Of a stretch of DNA of 64,000 nt, positions 24,985-33,372 are shown one piece after another (the first letter of the stretch is position 1; each line of letters begins with the position of its first letter). The translations under genes were made by a program, and so were the position numbers. This stretch comes from a bacterium (lineage in GTDB: Bacteria; Bacillota; Clostridia; Lachnospirales; Lachnospiraceae): NCBI GenBank assembly GCA_023664305.1, contig JAMPFT010000005.1, positions 62,001-126,000 of the forward strand. The letters are read 5' to 3'. A model generated the notes under the pieces. The model had not been told where the DNA came from. It worked only from the letters and a program-made list of their open reading frames with translations, and ran no database searches.

Positions 24985-26811
24985 ATGTGCGGTATCGTAG
25001 GCTATATCGGAAAAGAACAGGCGGCTCCGATCGTTCTGGACGGGCTTTCGAAGCTGGAGTACAGAGGGTATGATTCTGCGGGTATGGCAGTGTTTGACGG
25101 GGAAAAAATAGTGACGCAGAAGGCGATTGGCCGCCTGAAGGTGCTGGAAAATCTGACGAGAGGCGGGGAGACCGTTCCGGGAAACGCCGGGATCGGCCAT
25201 ACGAGATGGGCCACCCACGGCGCGCCCAGCGATAAAAATGCTCATCCGCATACCAATGAGAAAGGCACCATTGCGGTGGTACACAACGGAATTATAGAAA
25301 ATTATATTCCGCTGAAGAAAAAAATGGCGGACAAAGGATATTCCTTTGTATCTGAGACGGATACGGAGGTACTGGCGCATCTTCTGGATTATTACTATAA
25401 AGGTAATCCGCTGGAGGCCGTCACCAAAGTGCTTCACAGAGTGGAGGGGTCTTATGCGCTGGGAATTATGTTTGCGGATCATCCGGATGTGCTCTACGCC
25501 GCCAGAAAAGACTGTCCTCTGATCGTAGGGCAAAATAAGGACGGATGCTTTATTGCATCCGATGTTCCCGCAATCTTGCGATATACCAGAAGTGTATATT
25601 ACATGGAGAACCAGGAGGTGGCCGTGCTGCGGGCGGACGGCCTGCAGTTCTTCTCGGTGGACGAGGAGGCTGTGGAAAAGAAGGCCGTGACCATAGACTG
25701 GGATGCGGATGCCGCGGAAAAGGCGGGCTATGAGCACTTTATGCTGAAGGAGATGTATGAGCAGCCCAAGACGGTGGCGGACACTATTTCCCCCAGGATC
25801 CGGGACAATGATATTGTGATCGAAGAACTGAAGATGACGGATGAGGAACTGCGTGCCGTGCGAAAAATCTATATTGTGGGATGCGGCTCCGCCTACCATA
25901 CCGGCGTCACCGGGAAATATGTGCTGGAGGGGCTCGCGAGGGTTCCCGTGGAAGTGGATGTGGCCAGCGAGTTCCGTTACCGCGACCCTATTCTGGAAGA
26001 AAACAGTATGGTAATCGTCATCAGCCAGTCGGGAGAGACGGCGGATACGCTTGCGGCATTGCGGGAATCCAGGGCCCGCGGCTTTAAAGTGCTGGGAATC
26101 GTCAATGTCGTCGGAAGCTCCATTGCAAGGGAGGCTGACGCCTGTCTGTATACCTGGGCGGGACCGGAGATCGCCGTGGCAACCACGAAAGCCTACAGCG
26201 CCCAGCTGACGGCTCTCTACATACTGGCCATGAAAATGGCGAAGGTCAGGGGAACGGTTGACGAAGAGCAGTTTGGGCGTCTGCTGGCCGAACTGAGGTG
26301 TCTCCCCGACCAGATTGAGCTTCTTTTGGGACAGAAGCAGAAAATTCAGCATTTTGCCAGCCGTTATCTGGGAGCAAGGGACATTTTCTTTATCGGAAGA
26401 GGGATCGACTATGCGATTTCGCTGGAGGGTTCGCTGAAGCTGAAGGAGATATCGTATATCCATTCCGAGGCTTACGCTGCAGGAGAACTCAAGCACGGCA
26501 CCATCTCCCTGATTGAGGATGGGACGCTGGTAGTGGCGCTTTCCACCCAGCCTGCGCTCTTTCAGAAGACAATCAGCAACATGGTGGAGGTAAAGGCCAG
26601 GGGAGCCTTTGTCATGGCGGTGACGATTGAAGGAAATACGGCCATCGAAAAGGCGTCGGATTATGTGGTCTATATCCCGGAGAGCAGTCCTTATTTTGCG
26701 AACTCTCTGGCGATCATTCCTCTGCAGCTGTTCGCCTATTACATTGCGGTGGGAAGGGGCTGCGACGTGGATAAGCCCAGAAATCTGGCCAAATCCGTCA
26801 CGGTGGAATAA
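24985..26811 (+). CDS. glmS: glutamine-fructose-6-phosphate aminotransferase (isomerizing)
   Basis: GlmS makes glucosamine-6-phosphate, the entry to UDP-GlcNAc, peptidoglycan and amino-sugar glycans. I start it at ATG 24985, not 24973, because Cys2 (MCGIVGYIG) must become the N-terminal nucleophile of the glutaminase domain; GAGGGAG lies just before it. 608 residues is the family length. Motifs: GHTRWATHGAPS, HNGIIENY and SETDTEVLAHLL in the glutaminase half; GCGSAYHTG, ISQSGETADTL, ATTKAYSAQL, HSEAYAAGELKHGTISLIE and the C-terminal KSVTVE in the isomerase half. Only 55 bp separate it from the upstream stop, so there is no room for a glmS ribozyme. Confidence 0.98.
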   Translation: MCGIVGYIGKEQAAPIVLDGLSKLEYRGYDSAGMAVFDGEKIVTQKAIGRLKVLENLTRGGETVPGNAGIGHTRWATHGAPSDKNAHPHTNEKGTIAVVHNGIIENYIPLKKKMADKGYSFVSETDTEVLAHLLDYYYKGNPLEAVTKVLHRVEGSYALGIMFADHPDVLYAARKDCPLIVGQNKDGCFIASDVPAILRYTRSVYYMENQEVAVLRADGLQFFSVDEEAVEKKAVTIDWDADAAEKAGYEHFMLKEMYEQPKTVADTISPRIRDNDIVIEELKMTDEELRAVRKIYIVGCGSAYHTGVTGKYVLEGLARVPVEVDVASEFRYRDPILEENSMVIVISQSGETADTLAALRESRARGFKVLGIVNVVGSSIAREADACLYTWAGPEIAVATTKAYSAQLTALYILAMKMAKVRGTVDEEQFGRLLAELRCLPDQIELLLGQKQKIQHFASRYLGARDIFFIGRGIDYAISLEGSLKLKEISYIHSEAYAAGELKHGTISLIEDGTLVVALSTQPALFQKTISNMVEVKARGAFVMAVTIEGNTAIEKASDYVVYIPESSPYFANSLAIIPLQLFAYYIAVGRGCDVDKPRNLAKSVTVE

Positions 26812-26822
26812 GATTCTCACAC

Positions 26823-26867
26823 TTTTCACAATACAAACACAGTTTCTTCACAATTGCCGGATATACT
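26823..26867 (+). promoter_or_regulatory. TTTTCACA-type direct repeats and -10 before htrA
   Basis: TTTTCACA (26823-26830) and TCTTCACA (26845-26852) are spaced 22 bp apart, with a weaker AACACA in phase between them (26836-26841). TATACT (26862-26867) is a plausible -10. In Bacillus subtilis, octamers of the form TTTTCACA stand in htrA-type promoters controlled by the CssRS secretion-stress system. An OmpR-family regulator binding here is an inference; no cssRS genes are in the window. Confidence 0.55.
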
Positions 26868-26901
26868 GAGTGCATAAGTTTCAGGAAGAGAGGTAACTGT
26901 T

Positions 26902-28269
26902 ATGTACGAAAATGAGATTTATTCTGAAGATCATACCGGGAAGAATGACAAGAGCCCCTATTTTGATTATACGGCCTGTTCCGAGGAGGATCTGGCGCGG
27001 GCGGCGCAGACAGGAGACGGGAAGGAAGACAGGAAAAAGCAGAAGCGGCAGAAACAGCCGGGAGCAAAGATGGGAACCTTCCGAAAAGTAGTTCTCTGCA
27101 TGGGGCTGGGGCTGTGCTTCGGTATTTTTGCCGGGCTGGGTTTTTATGCGGTACAGCTCGGTACGGGGCAGCTGAATCAGACGAACGGCAGCGACAGTGT
27201 GATCGCGGAGCTGCCCTCCGACATGGTGAAAGCGCCGTTGGAGACAGAGCCCAAATACATCACCTATGTGCATGACGATATTTCCGATATGGTAGAAGAA
27301 GTGATGCCTGCAATGGTATCGATTGTGAACAACTATGTGACGACAGGCAGAGACTGGTGGGGACAGAAGTACAGCCAGCCGGGCACGGGAAGCGGCTCGG
27401 GTATCATAGTAGGCGAGACGGAGGATGAACTGCTGATCGTCACGAACTATCATGTGGTGGAAGACTATACTTCGCTGGAAGTGACCTTTATCGACGAAAG
27501 CACGGCCGAGGCGGTTGTCAAGGGAGCGGATTCCGATATGGATCTGGCGGTGATAGCGGTATCGATTTCCGGACTGGATGAGGAGACCCGGAACGCGATT
27601 ACCGTGGCGCAGCTGGGCGACAGCGATCATCTGAAGCTCGGCGAGCCGGTGGTGGCTATCGGCAATGCGCTGGGATACGGACAGTCCGTGACGAACGGGA
27701 TTATAAGCGCCCTGAACCGTGAGATGACGACGGAGGACGGCTCCACCGGTATTTACATTCAGACCAATGCGGCGATCAATCACGGAAATTCCGGCGGAGC
27801 GCTGTTGAACATCAACGGCGAGGTGATCGGAATCAACGCGGCGAGGATTGACGGAAGCACTGTGGAAGGAATGGGTTATGCCATCCCCATCAGCGCCGCA
27901 AGTCCCATCATTGCCGAGCTGATGGAGCGCCGGACAAGGACGGATAAGGTGGATGAAAGCGAGATCGGTTATATGGGAATCAGTATGCAGGCGGTGACGG
28001 ATGAGCTTGCAAGCCTGTATGATATTCCCAAGGGCGTCTTTGTGCGCGAGGTCATGGAGGGAAGCGCCGCGGAAGCCGCGGGAATCCTGAAAGGGGACAT
28101 CATCGTTAAGTTTGACGGACAGAGGATCGTCAGCAACTCGGATCTCCAGGAAACGCTGCAGTATTTCAGAGCGGGCGAGACGGCTGTTGTGACGGTGAAG
28201 CGCGCCGTAAACGGCGAATATGATACCCTGAATCTGGAAATAACGTTAGGAAAGAAACCTACAGAATGA
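26902..28269 (+). CDS. htrA: HtrA/DegP-type membrane-anchored serine protease
   Basis: A 455-residue protein that degrades or refolds misfolded exported proteins. It has a cytosolic Lys/Gln-rich N-terminus, one transmembrane helix (residues about 63-85, VVLCMGLGLCFGIFAGLGFYAV), a trypsin-like protease domain with His184 (TNYHVVEDY), Asp214 (DSDMDLAVIAV) and Ser297 (NHGNSGGALLN), and a single C-terminal PDZ domain (about 355-450, GYMGISMQAVTDELASLYDIPKGVFVREV). The domain order is that of Gram-positive HtrA. The promoter region has CssR-like octamers. An intrinsic terminator follows directly at 28287-28322. Confidence 0.95.
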   Translation: MYENEIYSEDHTGKNDKSPYFDYTACSEEDLARAAQTGDGKEDRKKQKRQKQPGAKMGTFRKVVLCMGLGLCFGIFAGLGFYAVQLGTGQLNQTNGSDSVIAELPSDMVKAPLETEPKYITYVHDDISDMVEEVMPAMVSIVNNYVTTGRDWWGQKYSQPGTGSGSGIIVGETEDELLIVTNYHVVEDYTSLEVTFIDESTAEAVVKGADSDMDLAVIAVSISGLDEETRNAITVAQLGDSDHLKLGEPVVAIGNALGYGQSVTNGIISALNREMTTEDGSTGIYIQTNAAINHGNSGGALLNINGEVIGINAARIDGSTVEGMGYAIPISAASPIIAELMERRTRTDKVDESEIGYMGISMQAVTDELASLYDIPKGVFVREVMEGSAAEAAGILKGDIIVKFDGQRIVSNSDLQETLQYFRAGETAVVTVKRAVNGEYDTLNLEITLGKKPTE

Positions 28270-28286
28270 TTCCGCAGATAATATGC

Positions 28287-28322
28287 GCCCCGGACAAACT
28301 TCGGTTTTCCGGGGCACTTTTT
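28287..28322 (+). terminator. intrinsic terminator after htrA
   Basis: GCCCCGG (28287-28293) pairs with CCGGGGC (28309-28315). Inside, AAAC-TTCG-GTTT forms a second stem capped by a stable UUCG loop. TTTTT ends at 28322, where the 107-bp repeat array begins. Confidence 0.88.
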
Positions 28323-28687
28323 GAGCTTAGCATTTGTTGCGTGCCGCCCTGAATGCAAACATGCCTTCGGCCAGGCCCAGATTCCTCTGCGGACCGTAAA
28401 GGCACATCGGCGCTTGGCGAGGTCTTTTCGAGCTTAGCGTCCGCTGTGTGCCGCCCTGAATGCAAACATGCCTTCGGCCAGGCCCAGATTCCTCTGCGGA
28501 CCGTAAAGGCACATCGGCGCTTGGCGAGGTCCTTTCGAGCTTAGCGTCCGTTATGTGCCGCCCCGAATGTAAACATGCCTTTGGCCAGGCCCAGGTTCTT
28601 CTGCGGACCGTAAAGGCACATCGGCGCTTGGCGAGGTCCTTTCGAGCTTAGCGTCCGTTATGTGCCGACCCGAGTGCAAACGTGTCC
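28323..28687 (+). repeat. 107-bp tandem repeat array, three copies plus a truncated fourth
   Basis: GAGCTTAG starts at 28323, 28430, 28537 and 28644, a period of exactly 107 bp. The first two units are almost identical, the third has several transitions, and the fourth breaks off after about 40 bp. Each unit contains GGCCAGGCCCAGATTCCTCTGCGGA and a TGCCTT...AAGGCA pairing. Since 107 is not a multiple of three, reading frames shift from copy to copy, so the short open frames on both strands here are not credible genes. I see no similarity to a known mobile element. The array lies between the htrA terminator and the clpX promoter. Confidence 0.9.
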
Positions 28688-28709
28688 GCAGAGGAATCTG
28701 GGCCTGGCC
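28685..28709 (-). repeat. inverted copy of the repeat core at the array end
   Basis: The 25 bp 28685-28709 are the exact reverse complement of 28369-28393 in the first repeat unit (and of the second unit). The array therefore ends in an inverted copy and can fold back as a large stem-loop. Confidence 0.85.
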
Positions 28710-28765
28710 TGAGCCTCACCCTTAGGCACTCGCCCCCCCTGATTTGCGTTTTAGAAAAAGTTCAC

Positions 28766-28794
28766 TTGTCTATAAACGATTTTTCCAGTATACT
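28766..28794 (+). promoter_or_regulatory. sigma-A-type promoter for clpX
   Basis: TTGTCT (28766-28771), a 17-bp spacer and TATACT (28789-28794), in an AT-rich stretch, 127 bp before the chosen clpX start. Confidence 0.65.
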
Positions 28795-28920
28795 CATATT
28801 GGGAATACAGGAAACGCAAAGCTTGAGGAAAACGAGACGGAAGGCAGACGGCGGAGCCGGGTTCGGCAAAGAAGAGTCCTGTGGAAGGGACACCGGGATG
28901 TCTGCAGAAATGAGGAGAGA

Positions 28921-30582
28921 ATGTCTGATTTATACAGGGAAACGGAAGAAAACACAGAGGAAAGGCCGGACGGGGTAAAAGAGCCGGAAAACCGCAAGGT
29001 TGCCGTGGAAAAAGAAGAGCCGCAAAGACATTTTGACGGGGAAGGAAACGGAGCGGAGTCTGACGGCGGGGACCGGCAGGGAGCGCAGGATTCCGCCGAC
29101 GGAGAAAAGGATTCGGGAAAAGACCGTACCGGTTCTTCCGGGACCGGGAAAAGCGGAAAGAGCGGAAAGAGCGACAACAGCGAGTACGAGGATGTCTGCT
29201 TTATGTGCCGCAGGCCGGAGAGCCGGGCAGGCAAGATGTTTAAGCTGCCCAATAACATCTGTGTCTGCGACGACTGTATGCACAGAGTCATGGATATGGT
29301 GGGGCAGTTTGATTATCAGGGAATGCTGAATAATCCGCGCTTTCAGAAGGAAATGGACGATTTTTCCCGTCAGGGCGGATTCCCCAATATCAGTTTCGTG
29401 AACCTGGCGGATCTGCAGGGGGACGGCGGGATCCCCAACAAACAGAAGCTGAAGAAAAAGAACAGGAAGGAAAACGCCGCCCCGGTCTTAAACATCCGGG
29501 ATATCCCCGCGCCGCATAAGATCAAGGCCAGCCTGGACGAATATGTAGTGGGTCAGGAGTATGCGAAGAAGGTGATCTCCGTGGCAGTGTACAACCATTA
29601 CAAGCGGGTAGCCACCGATACCATGGATAACATCGAGATCGAAAAGTCCAATATGCTGATGATCGGCCCCACGGGATGCGGAAAGACATATCTTGTCAAG
29701 ACTCTGGCGAGACTGCTGGATGTTCCCTTAGCCATTGCGGACGCAACCTCTCTGACGGAGGCCGGGTATATCGGCGACGATATTGAGTCCGTGGTCTCCA
29801 AGCTGCTGGCGGCAGCGGATAACGATGTGGAAAAGGCCGAGAGGGGGATCATCTTTATCGACGAGATCGATAAGATTGCAAAGAAGAAGAATACCAACAC
29901 CAGAGACGTCAGCGGGGAGAGCGTACAGCAGGGAATGCTGAAGCTTTTGGAGGGCGCGGAGGTGGAGGTGCCGGTAGGCGCGAACAGCAAAAACGCCATG
30001 GTTCCCCTGACGACGGTGAATACCAGGAATATCCTGTTTATCTGCGGCGGAGCTTTTCCCGATCTGGAGGATATTATCAAGGAGCGCCTGACAAAGACGG
30101 CGTCGATCGGATTTAACTCCGAGCTGAAGGACAAGTACGACAAGGATAAAAATATTCTGTCAAAGGTGACGGTGGAGGATATCCGTAAATTCGGCATGAT
30201 TCCTGAATTTATCGGGCGTCTGCCCATCATTTATACGCTGGACGGTCTCACGGAGGAGATGATGGTTAAAATCCTGAAGGAGCCGAAGAACGCCATTCTC
30301 AAGCAGTATCAGAAGCTGCTGGAGTTGGATGAAGTGAAGCTGGAATTTACCGACGACGCCTTAAAGGCCATAGCGGAGAAGGCCATGAAGCGCGATACCG
30401 GGGCGAGAGCCCTGCGTTCTGTCATCGAGGACTTCATGCTGGATATCATGTATGAGATTCCCAAGGATGACAATATCGGGCGCGTCACCATCACCAGAGA
30501 ATATATTGAAGGTACGGGCGGCCCCCTGATCGATATCCGGGGAAGCCAGCTGCTGGAGGATAAGGGCGGCGCAGGAAAATGA
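28921..30582 (+). CDS. clpX: ClpX-type unfoldase with long acidic N-terminal extension
   Basis: ClpX is a hexameric AAA+ unfoldase that feeds substrates to ClpP. ATG 28921 is chosen for its GAGGAGAGA site and MSDLY start; an upstream open stretch is unlikely to be coding. The protein has 553 residues instead of about 420-440, because about 90 acidic, Gly/Ser/Asp-rich residues precede the zinc-binding domain (Cys93-x2-Cys96 ... CVCDDC). The AAA+ core is complete: GPTGCGKTYLVKTLA Walker A, IIFIDEIDKIA Walker B, the ClpP-docking IGF in KTASIGFNSE, FIGRLPIIYTL and DTGARALRSVIE. No clpP, tig or lon is next to it, so it may be a paralogue or a relocated copy. Terminator-like hairpin at 30605. Confidence 0.93.
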   Translation: MSDLYRETEENTEERPDGVKEPENRKVAVEKEEPQRHFDGEGNGAESDGGDRQGAQDSADGEKDSGKDRTGSSGTGKSGKSGKSDNSEYEDVCFMCRRPESRAGKMFKLPNNICVCDDCMHRVMDMVGQFDYQGMLNNPRFQKEMDDFSRQGGFPNISFVNLADLQGDGGIPNKQKLKKKNRKENAAPVLNIRDIPAPHKIKASLDEYVVGQEYAKKVISVAVYNHYKRVATDTMDNIEIEKSNMLMIGPTGCGKTYLVKTLARLLDVPLAIADATSLTEAGYIGDDIESVVSKLLAAADNDVEKAERGIIFIDEIDKIAKKKNTNTRDVSGESVQQGMLKLLEGAEVEVPVGANSKNAMVPLTTVNTRNILFICGGAFPDLEDIIKERLTKTASIGFNSELKDKYDKDKNILSKVTVEDIRKFGMIPEFIGRLPIIYTLDGLTEEMMVKILKEPKNAILKQYQKLLELDEVKLEFTDDALKAIAEKAMKRDTGARALRSVIEDFMLDIMYEIPKDDNIGRVTITREYIEGTGGPLIDIRGSQLLEDKGGAGK

Positions 30583-30604
30583 GAGGATAGGACGTTATAG
30601 AGAG

Positions 30605-30644
30605 CATGAGAACGGGAGCGGAGCAATCTGCTCCCGTTCTCATG
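30605..30644 (+). terminator. 15-bp inverted repeat after clpX
   Basis: CATGAGAACGGGAGC (30605-30619) pairs perfectly with 30630-30644 around a 10-nt loop, 22 bp after the clpX stop. There is no T-run, so it may stop transcription weakly or protect the 3' end. Confidence 0.55.
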
Positions 30645-30812
30645 AAGTCAATAACCCTGCTGTAAGCAGCGAGGCATTCGTCAAATATCCATGTAAGCAG
30701 GACTGTTTTCCTTATTGCTCGCGGGAATAAATACCGGTGAGCACCACAGAAAAGTAAAGCAGTCGTCAGATTGTAATCAGATTGTAATCTGCAGAAAATA
30801 TTCATAAAGGTC
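30645..30812. other. non-coding gap upstream of the metal operon
   Basis: I see nothing firm here apart from ATTGTAATC at 30771-30779 repeated directly at 30781-30789 (GATTGTAATC at about 30770 and 30780), which could be a further regulator site. No gene is likely. Confidence 0.3.
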
Positions 30813-30840
30813 TTGACAATCGCAAAATATATGGTAATAT
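30813..30840 (+). promoter_or_regulatory. strong promoter of the metal-efflux operon
   Basis: TTGACA (30813-30818), a 16-bp spacer and TAATAT (30835-30840) with an extended TGG just before the -10. It drives the HMA protein and P-type ATPase genes. Confidence 0.85.
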
Positions 30841-30844
30841 AAAC

Positions 30845-30866
30845 ATATGAACAGTTATTCAAATGT
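30845..30866 (+). promoter_or_regulatory. SmtB/ArsR-family operator
   Basis: ATATGAACAGTTATTCAAATGT is an imperfect 12-2-12-type inverted repeat (TGAACA...TATTCA) very close to the classical smt operator and to sites of NmtR/CzrA-type sensors. It lies just downstream of the -10, over the transcription start, where a repressor released by metal would block transcription. No ArsR-family gene is in the window. Confidence 0.8.
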
Positions 30867-30898
30867 TCAAAACAAACGTTTAAAAGGAGAGACAAGAT

Positions 30899-31120
30899 AT
30901 GAAGAAGACGTACAAAATTGAAGTAGACTGCGCAAACTGCGCGCTGAAGATGGAAGAGGCGACGAAGAAGGTGGCGGGCGTAGCGGACGCCGCGGTAAGC
31001 TTTATGACGCAGAAGATGAAGGTGGAATTTGCGGAAGGAGCGGATGAGGGAAGTGTGATGCAGGAGGTTGTAAAGGCCTGCAAAAAGGTTGAGGATGACT
31101 GCGAGATCTTTCTTGACTGA
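30899..31120 (+). CDS. HMA-domain metallochaperone
   Basis: A 73-residue single HMA domain, MKKTYKIEVDCANCALKMEE..., with the Cys-x-x-Cys metal site CANC (Cys12, Cys15), KVAGVADAAVSFMTQKMKVEF in the usual beta-alpha-beta arrangement and several extra Asp/Glu/Cys near the C-terminus (KVEDDCEIFLD). It is thought to hand a soft metal ion to the ATPase encoded 81 bp downstream. AAAAGGAGAGACAAGAT precedes the ATG. The DCANC form, rather than GMxCxxC of copper chaperones, agrees with a Zn/Cd/Pb-type system. Regulation is most likely by an ArsR/SmtB repressor. Confidence 0.92.
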   Translation: MKKTYKIEVDCANCALKMEEATKKVAGVADAAVSFMTQKMKVEFAEGADEGSVMQEVVKACKKVEDDCEIFLD

Positions 31121-31201
31121 AATGTTCTTTTGCGGGAAGGCGGATTTCTGCCGCCGGCTCGGGCTGCATGAAATACAAGCGGTACGAGGGGAGGGATCAG
31201 T

Positions 31202-33139
31202 TTGACAAAGAAACAAAAAAAGGTTTTATATCGTATTATCGCGGCGGCGGTGTTGATGGTGGTTCTTTATTTTGTGCCTGTGGAGGGGTATCTGAGATTT
31301 GTTCTGTACCTGATTCCCTATGGAATCATCGGCTACGATATCCTGCGCAAGGCCGCGCTGGGAATTGTACACGGGGAGGTTTTCGACGAGAATTTCCTGA
31401 TGGCGGTGGCTACGGTAGGAGCTATGCTGCTGGGCGTCTATAACGAGGCCATAGGACAGGAGGGAGAGTTTGCCGAGGGCGTGGCCGTGATGCTGTTTTA
31501 CCAGATCGGCGAGCTGTTTCAGGCGGTGGCAGTGGGAAAGAGCCGCAAAAATATCACGGCGCTGATGGATATCCGGCCGGATTACGCCAATCTTGAGTCG
31601 CCGGACGGCAGTCTGGAGCAGGTGGATCCCGACGATGTGGAGACGGGAACTGTTATTGTGGTAAGACCCGGGGAGAAGATTCCCATCGACGGCGTGGTGC
31701 TGGAGGGAAGCTCTACCCTCAATACCGCGGCGCTGACCGGCGAGAGCGCTCCGAGAGAGGTGGAGACAGGCGATCAGGTGATCAGCGGATGCGTGAATCT
31801 TAACGGCCTGCTGAAAATCAGAACCACAAAGGAGTTCGGGGAGTCTACGGTATCCAAGATTCTGGATCTGGTGGAAAACTCCAGTATGAAAAAATCCAGA
31901 TCGGAGAACTTTATCACCAAGTTTGCCAGATATTATACCCCGGCGGTCTGCTACAGCGCGCTGGCATTGGCGGTAATCCCCTCCGCGGTAAACTGGATTA
32001 CGGGTAATCCGGTACAGTGGAGTACCTGGGTGATCCGCGCCCTGACATTCCTTGTCATCAGCTGCCCCTGCGCGCTCGTCATATCGATTCCCTTAAGCTT
32101 TTTCGGAGGAATCGGGGGAGCCAGCTCCTGCGGTATTCTGGTAAAAGGATCCAATTATCTGGAGGCGCTGTCCCAGACCAAATATGTCGTGTTTGACAAA
32201 ACAGGCACCCTGACGAAGGGAGTTTTCAAGGTCACACAGATCTGTCCGTCCCGGGAGTTTGCGGGAAGCGGAGAGGGAGCGGAGGAGATGGCGAGGAGGC
32301 GGCTTTTGGAGTACGCGGCCTACGCGGAGAGCTATTCCGGACATCCGATTTCCGGAAGCCTGCGGGAAGCCTACGGAGCACAGATCGATCAGACAAAGGT
32401 GACCGGTGTGGAAGAGATCGGCGGCCATGGCGTGACGGCCGCGGTGGACGGCGTTTCGGTAGCGGCGGGCAACGACAGGCTGATGAAAAAGCTGGGACTA
32501 AGCTGTGAAGAAAATACGGGCGTCGGTACGGTGGTACACCTTGCGGTGGACGGCAGATATGCGGGCTATATCCTGATATCCGATGTGGTGAAGGACAACG
32601 CGGCGAAAGCCATAGCGGAGCTGAAGGCTGCGAGGGTGAAAAAGACGGTGATGCTCACTGGAGACAGCAGAGCGGTGGCGGAGCATGTTGCCGCGCAGCT
32701 GGGGCTGGACGAGGTAAAAAGCGAGCTGCTTCCCGGGGATAAGGTGGATGCGGTGGAGGCATTGCTTCGGGAAAAGGATTCAAAGGAAATGCTTGCCTTT
32801 GTGGGAGACGGCGTAAACGATGCGCCGGTGCTCTCCAGAGCGGACATCGGCGTGGCGATGGGAGCCCTTGGGTCGGATGCGGCGATCGAGGCCGCGGACA
32901 TTGTCTTGATGGACGACGATCCGATGAAGCTGGCGCTTGCCATGCGGATATCCCGGAAATGTATGCGCATTGTCTACGAAAATATTGTGTTTGCGCTTGC
33001 GATAAAGGCGGTCTGCCTGATCCTGGGAGCCGTCGGTAAGGCCGGAATGTGGCTGGCGATTTTCGCGGACGTGGGAGTCATGGTGCTGGCGGTGCTGAAC
33101 GCGATCCGGTGCCTGAGGGTGCGTGAGAAAAATTTCTAA
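31202..33139 (+). CDS. P1B-type heavy-metal ATPase (Zn/Cd/Pb type)
   Basis: A 645-residue efflux ATPase starting at TTG 31202 with GGGGAGGGATCAG upstream. It lacks the usual N-terminal HMA domain, which is instead the separate gene just before. Landmarks: TGES in the actuator domain (AALTGESAPRE), the membrane CPC motif (Cys288-Pro-Cys290), phosphorylation site DKTGT with Asp332, GHP (YSGHPISGSL), GDGVNDAPVLSRADIGVAM. In the last helix pair a Lys (ALAIKAVCL) and an Asp (AIFADVGVMVLAVLNAIR) match P1B-2 pumps such as ZntA and CadA, so Zn2+, Cd2+ or Pb2+ is the probable cargo rather than copper. Confidence 0.95.
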   Translation: MTKKQKKVLYRIIAAAVLMVVLYFVPVEGYLRFVLYLIPYGIIGYDILRKAALGIVHGEVFDENFLMAVATVGAMLLGVYNEAIGQEGEFAEGVAVMLFYQIGELFQAVAVGKSRKNITALMDIRPDYANLESPDGSLEQVDPDDVETGTVIVVRPGEKIPIDGVVLEGSSTLNTAALTGESAPREVETGDQVISGCVNLNGLLKIRTTKEFGESTVSKILDLVENSSMKKSRSENFITKFARYYTPAVCYSALALAVIPSAVNWITGNPVQWSTWVIRALTFLVISCPCALVISIPLSFFGGIGGASSCGILVKGSNYLEALSQTKYVVFDKTGTLTKGVFKVTQICPSREFAGSGEGAEEMARRRLLEYAAYAESYSGHPISGSLREAYGAQIDQTKVTGVEEIGGHGVTAAVDGVSVAAGNDRLMKKLGLSCEENTGVGTVVHLAVDGRYAGYILISDVVKDNAAKAIAELKAARVKKTVMLTGDSRAVAEHVAAQLGLDEVKSELLPGDKVDAVEALLREKDSKEMLAFVGDGVNDAPVLSRADIGVAMGALGSDAAIEAADIVLMDDDPMKLALAMRISRKCMRIVYENIVFALAIKAVCLILGAVGKAGMWLAIFADVGVMVLAVLNAIRCLRVREKNF

Positions 33140-33149
33140 GTTACACACT

Positions 33150-33178
33150 GAAGAATGCCCAAAATGCGGGCATTCTTC
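33150..33178 (+). terminator. hairpin after the ATPase gene
   Basis: GAAGAATGCCC (33150-33160) pairs perfectly with GGGCATTCTTC (33168-33178). The downstream TAGATTTACAGCGATTGT closely matches the sequence after another hairpin at 46110, so this may be a member of a dispersed hairpin family as well as a terminator. Confidence 0.6.
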
Positions 33179-33372
33179 TAGATTTACAGCGATTGTTTGT
33201 GCCGCCGGAGGCGGCATGACGGGAAGTGAGAGGGAAAGGGAGAGGCGTGCGGCCTCTCTCTTTCGCATTATTTGGCTCTGAACGCCCGCGAACCGCGAAA
33301 TATTCTTCGAAGCGAATGCAGTTCGCTTTGGGAGTGACAGACATACTTTGCGGGCAGACTCCAGCATCCGTG
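33179..33372. other. non-coding gap with two more hairpins
   Basis: TGCCGCC-GGA-GGCGGCA (33200-33216) and AAGCGAA...TTCGCTT (about 33311-33329) can fold. The stretch ATTCTTCGAAGCG at about 33301 also occurs at about 46952. No open frame looks like a gene. Confidence 0.5.

Noticed and set aside
24892-26829. 645-codon open frame on the minus strand
   Set aside because: It is antisense to glmS, which is certain.
28259-28651. Several short open frames on both strands with repeated peptides such as MQTCLRPGPDSSADR
   Set aside because: They are translations of the 107-bp repeat array; the period is not a multiple of three, no ribosome binding sites fit, and both strands are open only because of the repeat.
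28323-28709. CRISPR array
   Set aside because: Units are 107 bp, contiguous and without unique spacers; no cas genes are near.
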